NCBI RefSeq assembly: GCF_900113935.1
Contig: NZ_FORF01000012.1
Coordinates: 79,474 to 143,473 of the forward strand
Length of the DNA: 64,000 nucleotides
Origin: Aquamicrobium aerolatum DSM 21857
Lineage (GTDB): Bacteria; Pseudomonadota; Alphaproteobacteria; Rhizobiales; Rhizobiaceae
Direction of reading: 5' to 3'
Shown: piece after piece, positions 56,259-64,000 of the stretch
How the letters are laid out: each line of letters begins with the position of its first letter
How positions within the stretch are numbered: the first letter of the stretch is position 1
The notes under the pieces: model-generated
What the model saw: the letters and a program-made list of their open reading frames with translations, nothing else
What the model was told of the DNA's origin: nothing
Database searches by the model: none
Made by a program: the position numbers and the translations under genes

Positions 56259-56816
56259 TTACTGCCGGAAAGGGAAGTTGAAGGCCTTGAGCAGAGCCCG
56301 TGCCTCGTCGTCCGTCTTTGCAGTCGTACAAACGATGATGTCCATTCCCCAGACCTGATCGACCTTGTCGTAATTGATCTCGGGGAACACGATGTGCTCC
56401 TTGATGCCCATGGCAAAGTTGCCACGACCATCGAAGCTCTTCGCGTTCAGGCCACGGAAGTCGCGAACGCGCGGCAGCGCGATCGTCACCAGGCGATCCA
56501 CGAAGTCGAACATGCGATCCTTGCGAAGGGTGACCTTTGCGCCGATCGGCATGTGTTCACGGACCTTGAAGCCCGCAATAGAGTTGCGTGCATGGGTAAT
56601 CACGGCCTTCTGGCCAGCGATCAGCGCCAGGTTCTCCGAAGCCACGGTTGGCTTCTTGGAGTCAGCTGTCGCCTCACCCACACCCATGTTGATCACAATC
56701 TTGTCGAGACGCGGGATCTGCATCTCGTTGGCGTACTGGAACTGCTCCTGCATCGCCTGACGGATCGTTTCTTTATAAAGCTTCTTGAGCCGCGGCTCGT
56801 ACTTTTGGTCAGCCAT
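56259..56816 (-). CDS. rplE: 50S ribosomal protein L5
   Basis: L5 (185 aa), a 5S rRNA-binding protein of the central protuberance. [39 protein letters not shown] and [21 protein letters not shown] are diagnostic. The start at 56816 overlaps the end of rplX by eight bases. Confidence 0.98.
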   Translation of the reverse strand: MADQKYEPRLKKLYKETIRQAMQEQFQYANEMQIPRLDKIVINMGVGEATADSKKPTVASENLALIAGQKAVITHARNSIAGFKVREHMPIGAKVTLRKDRMFDFVDRLVTIALPRVRDFRGLNAKSFDGRGNFAMGIKEHIVFPEINYDKVDQVWGMDIIVCTTAKTDDEARALLKAFNFPFRQ

Positions 56817-57123
56817 TGATGACTTCTCCCGAGCGCTTAGCGACGCGAACCTTCTTGCCGTCGCGAACTTCGAAACCAACGCGGGTTGGCGTCTTGCCAT
56901 CCTTCGGGTCGGCTACAGCGAGGTTGGACAGGTGGATCGGCGCTTCCTTACGGATCAGGCCGCCTTCCTGCGTCTGCGACTGGCGCTGGTGGCGCACAAT
57001 AACGTTGATGCCCCGAACGATTGCCTTGTCGAGCTTTGGCATGACGCTCAGAACTTCACCGGTGCGGCCCTTGTCCTTGCCGGCGAGGATGACGACTGTG
57101 TCGCCCTTGCGAATCTTATTCAT
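56809..57123 (-). CDS. rplX: 50S ribosomal protein L24
   Basis: L24 (104 aa), an assembly initiator with a KOW motif. [24 protein letters not shown] begins it and [17 protein letters not shown] follows. It lies between rplN and rplE and overlaps rplE by eight bases. Confidence 0.98.
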   Translation of the reverse strand: MNKIRKGDTVVILAGKDKGRTGEVLSVMPKLDKAIVRGINVIVRHQRQSQTQEGGLIRKEAPIHLSNLAVADPKDGKTPTRVGFEVRDGKKVRVAKRSGEVING

Positions 57124-57135
57124 ATCACCGGCTCC

Positions 57136-57504
57136 TTACAGCACTTCAGGCGCGAGCGAGATGATCTTCATGTGGCTCTTTGCGCGAAGTTCGCGCGGAA
57201 CCGGTCCGAAGATACGCGTGCCGATAGGCTCTTTCTTATTGTCGACGAGAACTGCCGCGTTCTTGTCAAAACGGATCACGCTGCCGTCCGGGCGACGGAT
57301 GTCCTTGGCGGTGCGCACGACAACCGCCTTCATCACATCACCCTTCTTTACGCGGCCGCGCGGAATGGCTTCCTTGATCGAGACGACGATGATGTCGCCG
57401 ACCGAGGCATACTTCCGCTTCGAGCCGCCCAGCACCTTGATGCACATGACACGACGCGCGCCGGAATTATCCGCGACGTCGAGGTTTGTTTGCATCTGAA
57501 TCAT
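57136..57504 (-). CDS. rplN: 50S ribosomal protein L14
   Basis: L14 (122 aa), at the subunit interface. [27 protein letters not shown] and the C-terminal [23 protein letters not shown] are canonical. Between rpsQ and rplX. Confidence 0.98.
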   Translation of the reverse strand: MIQMQTNLDVADNSGARRVMCIKVLGGSKRKYASVGDIIVVSIKEAIPRGRVKKGDVMKAVVVRTAKDIRRPDGSVIRFDKNAAVLVDNKKEPIGTRIFGPVPRELRAKSHMKIISLAPEVL

Positions 57505-57566
57505 GACTGGCCGCCTTCTTCATTAGTTATGCGGCGGGGTTCTAGCCCGCCTGGCTGTCAAAATGG

Positions 57567-57827
57567 TTAACCGGCTTTCGCCGCGAGCGCCTGGGTCTGG
57601 TTTTCGATGACCACCCAACGCTTGTCTTTCGAAATTGGGGCAGATTCCTGAATGAAGACAAAATCGCCCACCTTGCAGGCGTTGGTCTCGTCATGCGCCT
57701 TGTAGCGCTTGCTCTGACGAACAACCTTCTTCATCACCGGATGGGTGAAGCGGCGTTCGATCTTGACGACGACGGTCTTGTCGTTCTTGTCGCTGACGAC
57801 GGTGCCCTGCATGATGCGCTTCGGCAT
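57567..57827 (-). CDS. rpsQ: 30S ribosomal protein S17
   Basis: S17 (86 aa), an OB-fold primary binder of 16S r[23 protein letters not shown] and [19 protein letters not shown] are diagnostic. The Ala-rich tail (QALAAKAG) is longer than in E. coli. Between rpmC and rplN. Confidence 0.98.
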   Translation of the reverse strand: MPKRIMQGTVVSDKNDKTVVVKIERRFTHPVMKKVVRQSKRYKAHDETNACKVGDFVFIQESAPISKDKRWVVIENQTQALAAKAG

Positions 57828-57838
57828 AGTCTTCGTCC

Positions 57839-58039
57839 TTAAGCCTTCTTGGCAGCGGACTTTTCCGCTGCAATCGTCTTGATACGCGCGATATCCTTGC
57901 GGACCTGCTTTACGCGCGCGGTTTTCTCAAGCTGACCGGTTGCCTTCTGAAAACGAAGGTTGAACTGTTCCTTCTTCAAGGAAGCCAGATCGTCGTTCAG
58001 CTCGTCGAGGGTCTTTGCCCTCACGTCGGAGGCTTTCAT
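57839..58039 (-). CDS. rpmC: 50S ribosomal protein L29
   Basis: L29 (66 aa), a helical-hairpin protein near the exit tunnel. [20 protein letters not shown] and [21 protein letters not shown] are typical; a basic Lys/Ala tail ends it. The ATG at 58039 has AAGGA upstream. Between rplP and rpsQ. Confidence 0.97.
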   Translation of the reverse strand: MKASDVRAKTLDELNDDLASLKKEQFNLRFQKATGQLEKTARVKQVRKDIARIKTIAAEKSAAKKA

Positions 58040-58052
58040 ATCAAGTCCTTCC

Positions 58053-58466
58053 TTATTCAGCGATACGCTGCACGAAGCGCGTACGCACCGAAAGCTTCGC
58101 CGCACCGAGGCGGAGCGCTTCACGAGCGATCTCCTCGGACACACCGTCGATTTCGAACATGATACGGCCCGGCTTGATACGGGCTGCCCAGTAGTCGACA
58201 GCACCCTTACCTTTACCCATGCGAACTTCAGTGGGTTTCGAGGTGACGGGCAGATCCGGGAAAATACGGATCCACACGCGCCCCTGACGCTTCATCTGAC
58301 GAGTGATCGCACGGCGGGCCGCTTCGATTTCACGTGCCGTGACTCGATTCGGTTCCAGGGCTTTAAGGCCGAAGCCGCCGAAGTTCAAGTCTGTTCCGCC
58401 TTTAGCGGCGCCGTGGATCCGGCCCTTGAACTGCTTGCGGAACTTTGTGCGCTTTGGCTGCAGCAT
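58053..58466 (-). CDS. rplP: 50S ribosomal protein L16
   Basis: L16 (137 aa), which helps bind A-site t[23 protein letters not shown], the signature [20 protein letters not shown] and [14 protein letters not shown] are clear. Between rpsC and rpmC. Confidence 0.98.
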   Translation of the reverse strand: MLQPKRTKFRKQFKGRIHGAAKGGTDLNFGGFGLKALEPNRVTAREIEAARRAITRQMKRQGRVWIRIFPDLPVTSKPTEVRMGKGKGAVDYWAARIKPGRIMFEIDGVSEEIAREALRLGAAKLSVRTRFVQRIAE

Positions 58467-58493
58467 CGTTCTTCTCCAAAATTCCTATGCTTA

Positions 58494-59198
58494 TCAGGCG
58501 TTCTCGCGACGACGCTGACCTGACGGCTGATCGCCTTCAATCGCCCGGCGCTCGGAGGCCATCGGATCGTGCTCGAGGATTTCGCCCTTGAAAATCCAGA
58601 CTTTTACGCCGCAAATGCCGTAAGCGGTCTGTGCTTCAGCGGTCCCGTAGTCGACATCCGCACGCAAAGTGTGCAGCGGAACGCGGCCTTCACGGTACCA
58701 TTCCATGCGAGCAATTTCCGCGCCGCCGAGACGGCCACCGCAGTTGATGCGGATGCCTTCGGCGCCAAGACGCATTGCGGACTGCACCGCGCGCTTCATG
58801 GCGCGACGGAATGCCACACGGCGCTCGAGCTGCTGGGCGATCGACTGAGCGACCAGCTTGGCGTCGGTTTCAGGCTTGCGCACTTCAACGATGTTGAGGT
58901 GAGTCTCAGCCTTGGTCATCTCGGTGAGCTTCTTGCGAAGCTTCTCGATGTCCGCGCCCTTCTTGCCGATGATCAGGCCAGGACGTGCTGCGTGGATGGT
59001 CACGCGGCACTTCTTGTGCGGGCGTTCGATCACGATCTTGGAGATCGCAGCCTGCTTCAGTTCCTTCTCGAGATACTTGCGGATCTCGAGATCTTCGTGG
59101 AGCAGCTTGCCGTACTCGCCGGTGTTCGCGTACCAACGCGAATCCCAGGTGCGGTTGATGCCGAGACGCAGGCCGATCGGATTGATTTTCTGACCCAT
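58494..59198 (-). CDS. rpsC: 30S ribosomal protein S3
   Basis: S3 (234 aa), which lines the mRNA entry channel. [20 protein letters not shown] starts it; a KH domain contains [20 protein letters not shown] and the C-terminal domain [20 protein letters not shown]. Its ATG shares one base with the rplV stop codon (TAATG), so the genes are coupled. Confidence 0.98.
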   Translation of the reverse strand: MGQKINPIGLRLGINRTWDSRWYANTGEYGKLLHEDLEIRKYLEKELKQAAISKIVIERPHKKCRVTIHAARPGLIIGKKGADIEKLRKKLTEMTKAETHLNIVEVRKPETDAKLVAQSIAQQLERRVAFRRAMKRAVQSAMRLGAEGIRINCGGRLGGAEIARMEWYREGRVPLHTLRADVDYGTAEAQTAYGICGVKVWIFKGEILEHDPMASERRAIEGDQPSGQRRRENA

Positions 59199-59584
59199 TA
59201 TGCGGCCTCCTTCTCTTCGACTTCGCGCACGACGATCGTCAGGTGAGCGAAGGGCTTCTCGATCCGCGATGCGCGGCCACGACCACGTGCGTGGAAGCGC
59301 TTCATCACGATCGACTTGCCGACATAGGCCTCGGCCACGATCAGGGCGTCAACGTCGAGGTCATGATTGTTCTCTGCGTTGGCGATCGCCGACTCGAGCG
59401 TCTTCAGGACGGTGCCGGCAATACGCTTGCGGGAGAATTCAAGATCAGCGAGTGCGGTGCCGACCTTCTTGCCGCGGATCATCGCAGCAACCAGGTTCAG
59501 CTTCTGCGGGCTGACGCGGATCGTACGCAGGACGGCGCGAGCCTCATTGTCGGCGAGCCTGCGCGGAGCTTTGGCCTTGCCCAT
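59198..59584 (-). CDS. rplV: 50S ribosomal protein L22
   Basis: L22 (128 aa), whose beta-hairpin lines the exit tunnel at the macrolide-sensitive constriction. [20 protein letters not shown] and the hairpin [20 protein letters not shown] are present. It starts one base after the rpsS stop codon region and overlaps rpsC by one base. Confidence 0.98.
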   Translation of the reverse strand: MGKAKAPRRLADNEARAVLRTIRVSPQKLNLVAAMIRGKKVGTALADLEFSRKRIAGTVLKTLESAIANAENNHDLDVDALIVAEAYVGKSIVMKRFHARGRGRASRIEKPFAHLTIVVREVEEKEAA

Positions 59585-59585
59585 G

Positions 59586-59864
59586 TTACTTCCTCTTAGA
59601 TTTCTTGTCCGCACCGTGGCCGTAGTAGGTACGGCTTGGCGAGAATTCACCAAACTTATGGCCGATCATTTCCTCGGTCACGCTGACCGGAATGTGCTTC
59701 TGACCATTATAGACACCGAAGGTGAGGCCCACGAACTGTGGCAGGATGGTGGAGCGACGGCTCCACATCTTGATAACCTCGTTGCGGCCGCCTTCGCGAA
59801 CTTTCTCTGCCTTCTTGAGCAGATAGCCGTCGACGAACGGGCCTTTCCAGATTGAACGGGTCAC
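59586..59864 (-). CDS. rpsS: 30S ribosomal protein S19
   Basis: S19 (92 aa), a head protein forming a complex with S13. [20 protein letters not shown] and the signature [22 protein letters not shown] are canonical. Between rplB and rplV. Confidence 0.98.
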   Translation of the reverse strand: MTRSIWKGPFVDGYLLKKAEKVREGGRNEVIKMWSRRSTILPQFVGLTFGVYNGQKHIPVSVTEEMIGHKFGEFSPSRTYYGHGADKKSKRK

Positions 59865-59880
59865 GTGTTACACCCTTCCC

Positions 59881-60714
59881 TTAGCTCTTGCGCTGATGGC
59901 GCGAGCGCATGATGAATTTGTCGGTCGCCTTGTTGGACCGGGTCCGCTTGCCCTTGGTGGGCTTGCCCCATGGGGTGACCGGATGACGGCCACCGGAGGT
60001 GCGACCTTCACCACCACCATGCGGGTGATCAACGGGGTTCATGGACACACCACGGTTGTGCGGAACCTTACCGCGCCAGCGTGTACGACCTGCCTTACCG
60101 TCGTTGATGTTTGCGTGTTCCGGATTGGAAACCGCACCAACGGTTGCAATGCAAGAACCATGAACGATGCGCTGCTCACCGGAGTTGAGACGCAGGATCG
60201 CATTGCCCTGATCGCGACCGACCAGCTGTGCGTATGCACCAGCCGAGCGTGCAATCTGACCGCCCTTGCCTGGCTTCATCTCCACATTGTGGATGATGGT
60301 GCCGACTGGCATGGACGAGAGCGGCATCGCATTGCCTGGCTTCACGTCGACGCTTTCACCAGCCACGACCTTGTCACCGGCAGCGAGGCGCTGCGGAGCC
60401 AGGATGTAGGACAGGTCACCGTCTTCGTACTTGATCAGCGCAATGAACGCCGTACGGTTCGGGTCGTACTCAAGACGCTCAACCGTGCCGACGACGTCAA
60501 ACTTGCGACGCTTGAAGTCGATGATGCGGTATGAGCGCTTGTGACCGCCACCGATGAAGCGTGCGGTGATGCGACCGTAGTTGTTACGACCGCCCTTCTT
60601 GTTCAGGCCTTCGGTCAATGCCTTGACCGGCTTGCCCTTATGCAGACCGGAACGGTCGACGATCACGAGCTGGCGTGTGCCAGGCGTAATCGGGTTAAAG
60701 TGTTTCAATGCCAT
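59881..60714 (-). CDS. rplB: 50S ribosomal protein L2
   Basis: L2 (277 aa), needed for subunit joining and peptidyl transfer. [20 protein letters not shown] at the start, [20 protein letters not shown] in the middle and the signature [28 protein letters not shown] with the essential His near the C terminus. Between rplW and rpsS. Confidence 0.98.
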   Translation of the reverse strand: MALKHFNPITPGTRQLVIVDRSGLHKGKPVKALTEGLNKKGGRNNYGRITARFIGGGHKRSYRIIDFKRRKFDVVGTVERLEYDPNRTAFIALIKYEDGDLSYILAPQRLAAGDKVVAGESVDVKPGNAMPLSSMPVGTIIHNVEMKPGKGGQIARSAGAYAQLVGRDQGNAILRLNSGEQRIVHGSCIATVGAVSNPEHANINDGKAGRTRWRGKVPHNRGVSMNPVDHPHGGGEGRTSGGRHPVTPWGKPTKGKRTRSNKATDKFIMRSRHQRKS

Positions 60715-60725
60715 CGTTCCGTTCC

Positions 60726-61019
60726 TTACAGTCCGGTCGAGACGTCGATCGACTGACCTTCGGCCAGGGTCACGACTGCCTTCTTCACGTCGCTCTGCTT
60801 CCCGATGGTGCCGCGGAACCGCTTCACCTTCCCCTTGCGAAGGAGCGTGTTAACGGCAGTCACCTTGACGCCAAAAAGCGCTTCGACAGCTGCCTTGATC
60901 TGCGGCTTCGTCGCCTTGCGAGCAACGTTGAAAACCACCTGGTTGAATTCGGAAGCCATGGTCGACTTCTCGGTGATCGCCGGGGAGACGATCACGTCAT
61001 AGTGGCGAAGATCAGTCAT
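60726..61019 (-). CDS. rplW: 50S ribosomal protein L23
   Basis: L23 (97 aa), the docking site for trigger factor and SRP at the exit tunnel. [19 protein letters not shown] and [20 protein letters not shown] are diagnostic. Its start overlaps the rplD stop codon by four bases. Confidence 0.98.
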   Translation of the reverse strand: MTDLRHYDVIVSPAITEKSTMASEFNQVVFNVARKATKPQIKAAVEALFGVKVTAVNTLLRKGKVKRFRGTIGKQSDVKKAVVTLAEGQSIDVSTGL

Positions 61020-61636
61020 TTGAACCGCTCCTCAAGAGCTTCGACTGCGGCCTTGGAGAGCACCAAGGTGCCGCGGCGCAGAATGTCGTAGACGTTGATG
61101 CCCTGGACCGGAAGAACGTCGATGTTCGGAATGTTCGACGCGGCGTTCTTGAAGTTCTGGTCCAGTTCTGCGCCACCGATGACCAGTGCGTTCGTCAGGC
61201 CGAGCTTTGCGAAGTCAGCAATCAGAATCTTGGTCTTGGCTTCGCTCAGCGCCAGCTCATCAACGATGATGAGGTTGGACGCCTTCAGCTTTGCCGACAG
61301 CGCGTGCTTAAGGCCGAGAGCGCGAACCTTCTTCGGAAGGTCATGCTCGTGGCTGCGAACGACCGGGCCGTGCGCCTTGCCACCGCCGCGGAACTGCGGT
61401 GCACGAGCCGACGAGTGACGAGCGCGGCCCGTACCCTTCTGCTTGTACATCTTCGCGCCGGTGCGGGCGATTTCTGCGCGACCCTTGGTCTTGTGCGTGC
61501 CCTGCTGCTTCTTGGCGAGCTGCCAGCGCACGACGCGCTGCAGGATGTCTTCGCGTGGATCGAGGCCGAAGATCTCATCCGAGAGCTTCACCTCGCCGGC
61601 GCTTTCGCCCGACAGAGTGGTGATCTTGATGTCCAT
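61016..61636 (-). CDS. rplD: 50S ribosomal protein L4
   Basis: L4 (206 aa), with an exit-tunnel loop and, in E. coli, feedback control of the S10 operon. The loop segment [20 protein letters not shown] and the start [20 protein letters not shown] identify it. The ATG shares a base with the rplC stop, and the 3' end overlaps rplW, so three genes are chained. Confidence 0.98.
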   Translation of the reverse strand: MDIKITTLSGESAGEVKLSDEIFGLDPREDILQRVVRWQLAKKQQGTHKTKGRAEIARTGAKMYKQKGTGRARHSSARAPQFRGGGKAHGPVVRSHEHDLPKKVRALGLKHALSAKLKASNLIIVDELALSEAKTKILIADFAKLGLTNALVIGGAELDQNFKNAASNIPNIDVLPVQGINVYDILRRGTLVLSKAAVEALEERFK

Positions 61637-62346
61637 TATTCAGCTCCCTCAGACGCGGCAGCTTCAGTCTTGCCAGCGCGGATACCTGCAGGCTTCGGCG
61701 CGTTCTCCGGCAGAGGAGCCTTCACAGCGTCGCGAACGTAGATCCAAGCACCCTTGGAACCCGGCACCGCGCCGCGAATGAGGATGAGGCCACGATCCGC
61801 ATCGGTGGAGACGATCTCCAGATTCTGCGTCGTCACGCGGGTAGCACCCATGTGACCAGCCATCTTCTTGCCCTTGAACACCTTGCCCGGATCCTGGCGC
61901 TGACCAGTCGAACCATGCGAGCGGTGTGATACCGAGTTACCGTGCGAAGCGCGGCCACCACCGAAGTTGTGACGCTTCATGACGCCCTGGAAACCCTTAC
62001 CGATCGTCGTGCCCGTCACGTCGACCTTCTGGCCGGCGACGTAATGCTCGGCGGTGATTTCCACACCGACTTCGATCAGGTTGTCAGGCGACACGCGGAA
62101 CTCCGCAACCTTCGCCTTTGGCTCCACCGATGCAACGGCGAAATGGCCGCGCAACGACTTGGACGTATTCTTTACCTTGGCGAGGCCGACGCCCAACTGG
62201 ACGGCGGTGTAGCCATTCTTTTCCTGGGTGCGCTGAGCGACGACCTGGCAGTTCTCCATACGGAGGACCGTGACTGGCACGTGCTCACCAGCGTCGTTGT
62301 AGACGCGCGTCATCCCGATTTTCTGTGCGATAACACCTGAACGCAT
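61636..62346 (-). CDS. rplC: 50S ribosomal protein L3
   Basis: L3 (236 aa), an early assembly protein reaching toward the peptidyl-transferase centre. [20 protein letters not shown], the loop [20 protein letters not shown] (which includes the usual methylated Gln region [15 protein letters not shown]) and [18 protein letters not shown] are present. The Ala/Glu-rich tail is an alphaproteobacterial extension. ATG at 62346. Confidence 0.98.
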   Translation of the reverse strand: MRSGVIAQKIGMTRVYNDAGEHVPVTVLRMENCQVVAQRTQEKNGYTAVQLGVGLAKVKNTSKSLRGHFAVASVEPKAKVAEFRVSPDNLIEVGVEITAEHYVAGQKVDVTGTTIGKGFQGVMKRHNFGGGRASHGNSVSHRSHGSTGQRQDPGKVFKGKKMAGHMGATRVTTQNLEIVSTDADRGLILIRGAVPGSKGAWIYVRDAVKAPLPENAPKPAGIRAGKTEAAASEGAE

Positions 62347-62448
62347 CGGTTGTGTTCCTTCAGAGTTCCCGGTAGGGGGCAACGCCCCTTCCCGCCTCTC
62401 TTTTCCTTCAGAGGAGCCTTCGTTTTACCGAGGGCTCGTGTGGGCTCC

Positions 62449-62757
62449 CTAGAGCTTGATCTCGACGTCGACACCGGCAGCGAGGTCGAGCTTCATCAGC
62501 GCGTCCACGGTCTGCGGGGTCGGGTCAACGATATCGAGCAAGCGCTTGTGGGTGCGCATCTCGAACTGCTCGCGGCTCTTCTTATCGATGTGCGGCGAGC
62601 GGTTGACCGTGAATTTCTCGATCCGCGTCGGGAGCGGGATTGGTCCGCGAACGTTTGCTCCGGTCCGTTTGGCTGTCGACACGATCTCGCGCGTCGACGC
62701 ATCAAGCACCCGGTGGTCAAACGCTTTAAGGCGAATGCGGATGTTCTGTCCGTTCAT
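62449..62757 (-). CDS. rpsJ: 30S ribosomal protein S10
   Basis: S10 (102 aa), which also acts as NusE in antitermination. [20 protein letters not shown] and the conserved [26 protein letters not shown] block identify it. First gene of the S10 operon; tuf lies 67 bases upstream. Confidence 0.98.
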   Translation of the reverse strand: MNGQNIRIRLKAFDHRVLDASTREIVSTAKRTGANVRGPIPLPTRIEKFTVNRSPHIDKKSREQFEMRTHKRLLDIVDPTPQTVDALMKLDLAAGVDVEIKL

Positions 62758-62824
62758 GCGTCAATTCCTTCAGTCTTCCGCGAGCGCGGGCTGTACCGCG
62801 CCCGCGACAGACCCGTTGATCTTC

Positions 62825-64000
<1,176 letters not shown>

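Overview
This 64 kb window is a stretch of core chromosome from an alphaproteobacterium, most likely of the order Hyphomicrobiales (Rhizobiales), near Phyllobacteriaceae/Brucellaceae. The lineage call rests on several markers: a PopZ-type DUF2497 protein beside valS, phosphatidylcholine synthase, IalB and BA14K proteins, an ATP12 F1-assembly chaperone, SdhE next to mfd, alphaproteobacterial LexA boxes (GTTC-N7-GTTC), CTATAT-type -10 boxes and a rhizobial intergenic palindrome. No insertion sequence, prophage, integrase, CRISPR array or rRNA gene was seen.

Layout. 1-4301 (minus): the start of a FadL-type porin gene (partial), valS and popZ. 4587-9287 (minus): a complete BMP-family ABC importer (ATPase, two permeases, binding protein), probably for nucleosides. 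9671-13469: phosphatidylcholine synthase, a UbiH-like hydroxylase, an AEC transporter and HspQ. 13555-16943: IalB, a YejA-like peptide-binding protein and a FrnE-like DsbA protein. 16994-23750: mfd-sdhE divergent from recG, then ccdA. 23938-24719: tRNA-Lys(UUU) and a BA14K protein. 24860-31790 (minus): gyrA, coaD, two cyclophilins and the queuosine pair queA-tgt, plus a 44-residue membrane ORF on the other strand between coaD and gyrA. 32089-35102: MarC, a DUF4168 protein, ssb translationally coupled to a GyrI-like protein, and a YbjN-like protein. 35405-42118 (mostly plus): uvrA, DUF72, a stand-alone NAD(P)H-hydrate dehydratase (minus), and glnB-glnA. 42183-48109 (minus): ATP12, DMT exporter, RluA-type pseudouridine synthase, fluoC/crcB, rarA and a Do-type protease, several with overlapping ends. 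48258-64000 (minus): the S10-spc-alpha ribosomal cluster from tuf to rplQ, including secY, adk and rpoA.

How the parts work together. DNA repair genes are spread across the window (mfd, recG, uvrA, ssb, rarA). Two good SOS boxes lie in the ssb-uvrA interval, one of them over the -10 box of a strong ssb promoter. Nitrogen assimilation is represented by glnB-glnA behind a GG-N10-GC sigma-54 promoter. The ribosomal cluster is interrupted after rplR by a strong intrinsic terminator and a 171-base structured gap before rpsE.

The points most worth following up are that terminator and leader in the spc operon, a Tgt enzyme lacking three of its four usual zinc ligands, a split NnrD lacking the epimerase half, a UvrA lacking one zinc cysteine, the ssb-gyrI-like coupling, and a small unannotated membrane ORF. 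I found no convincing new multi-gene system; most of the window is ordinary housekeeping DNA.
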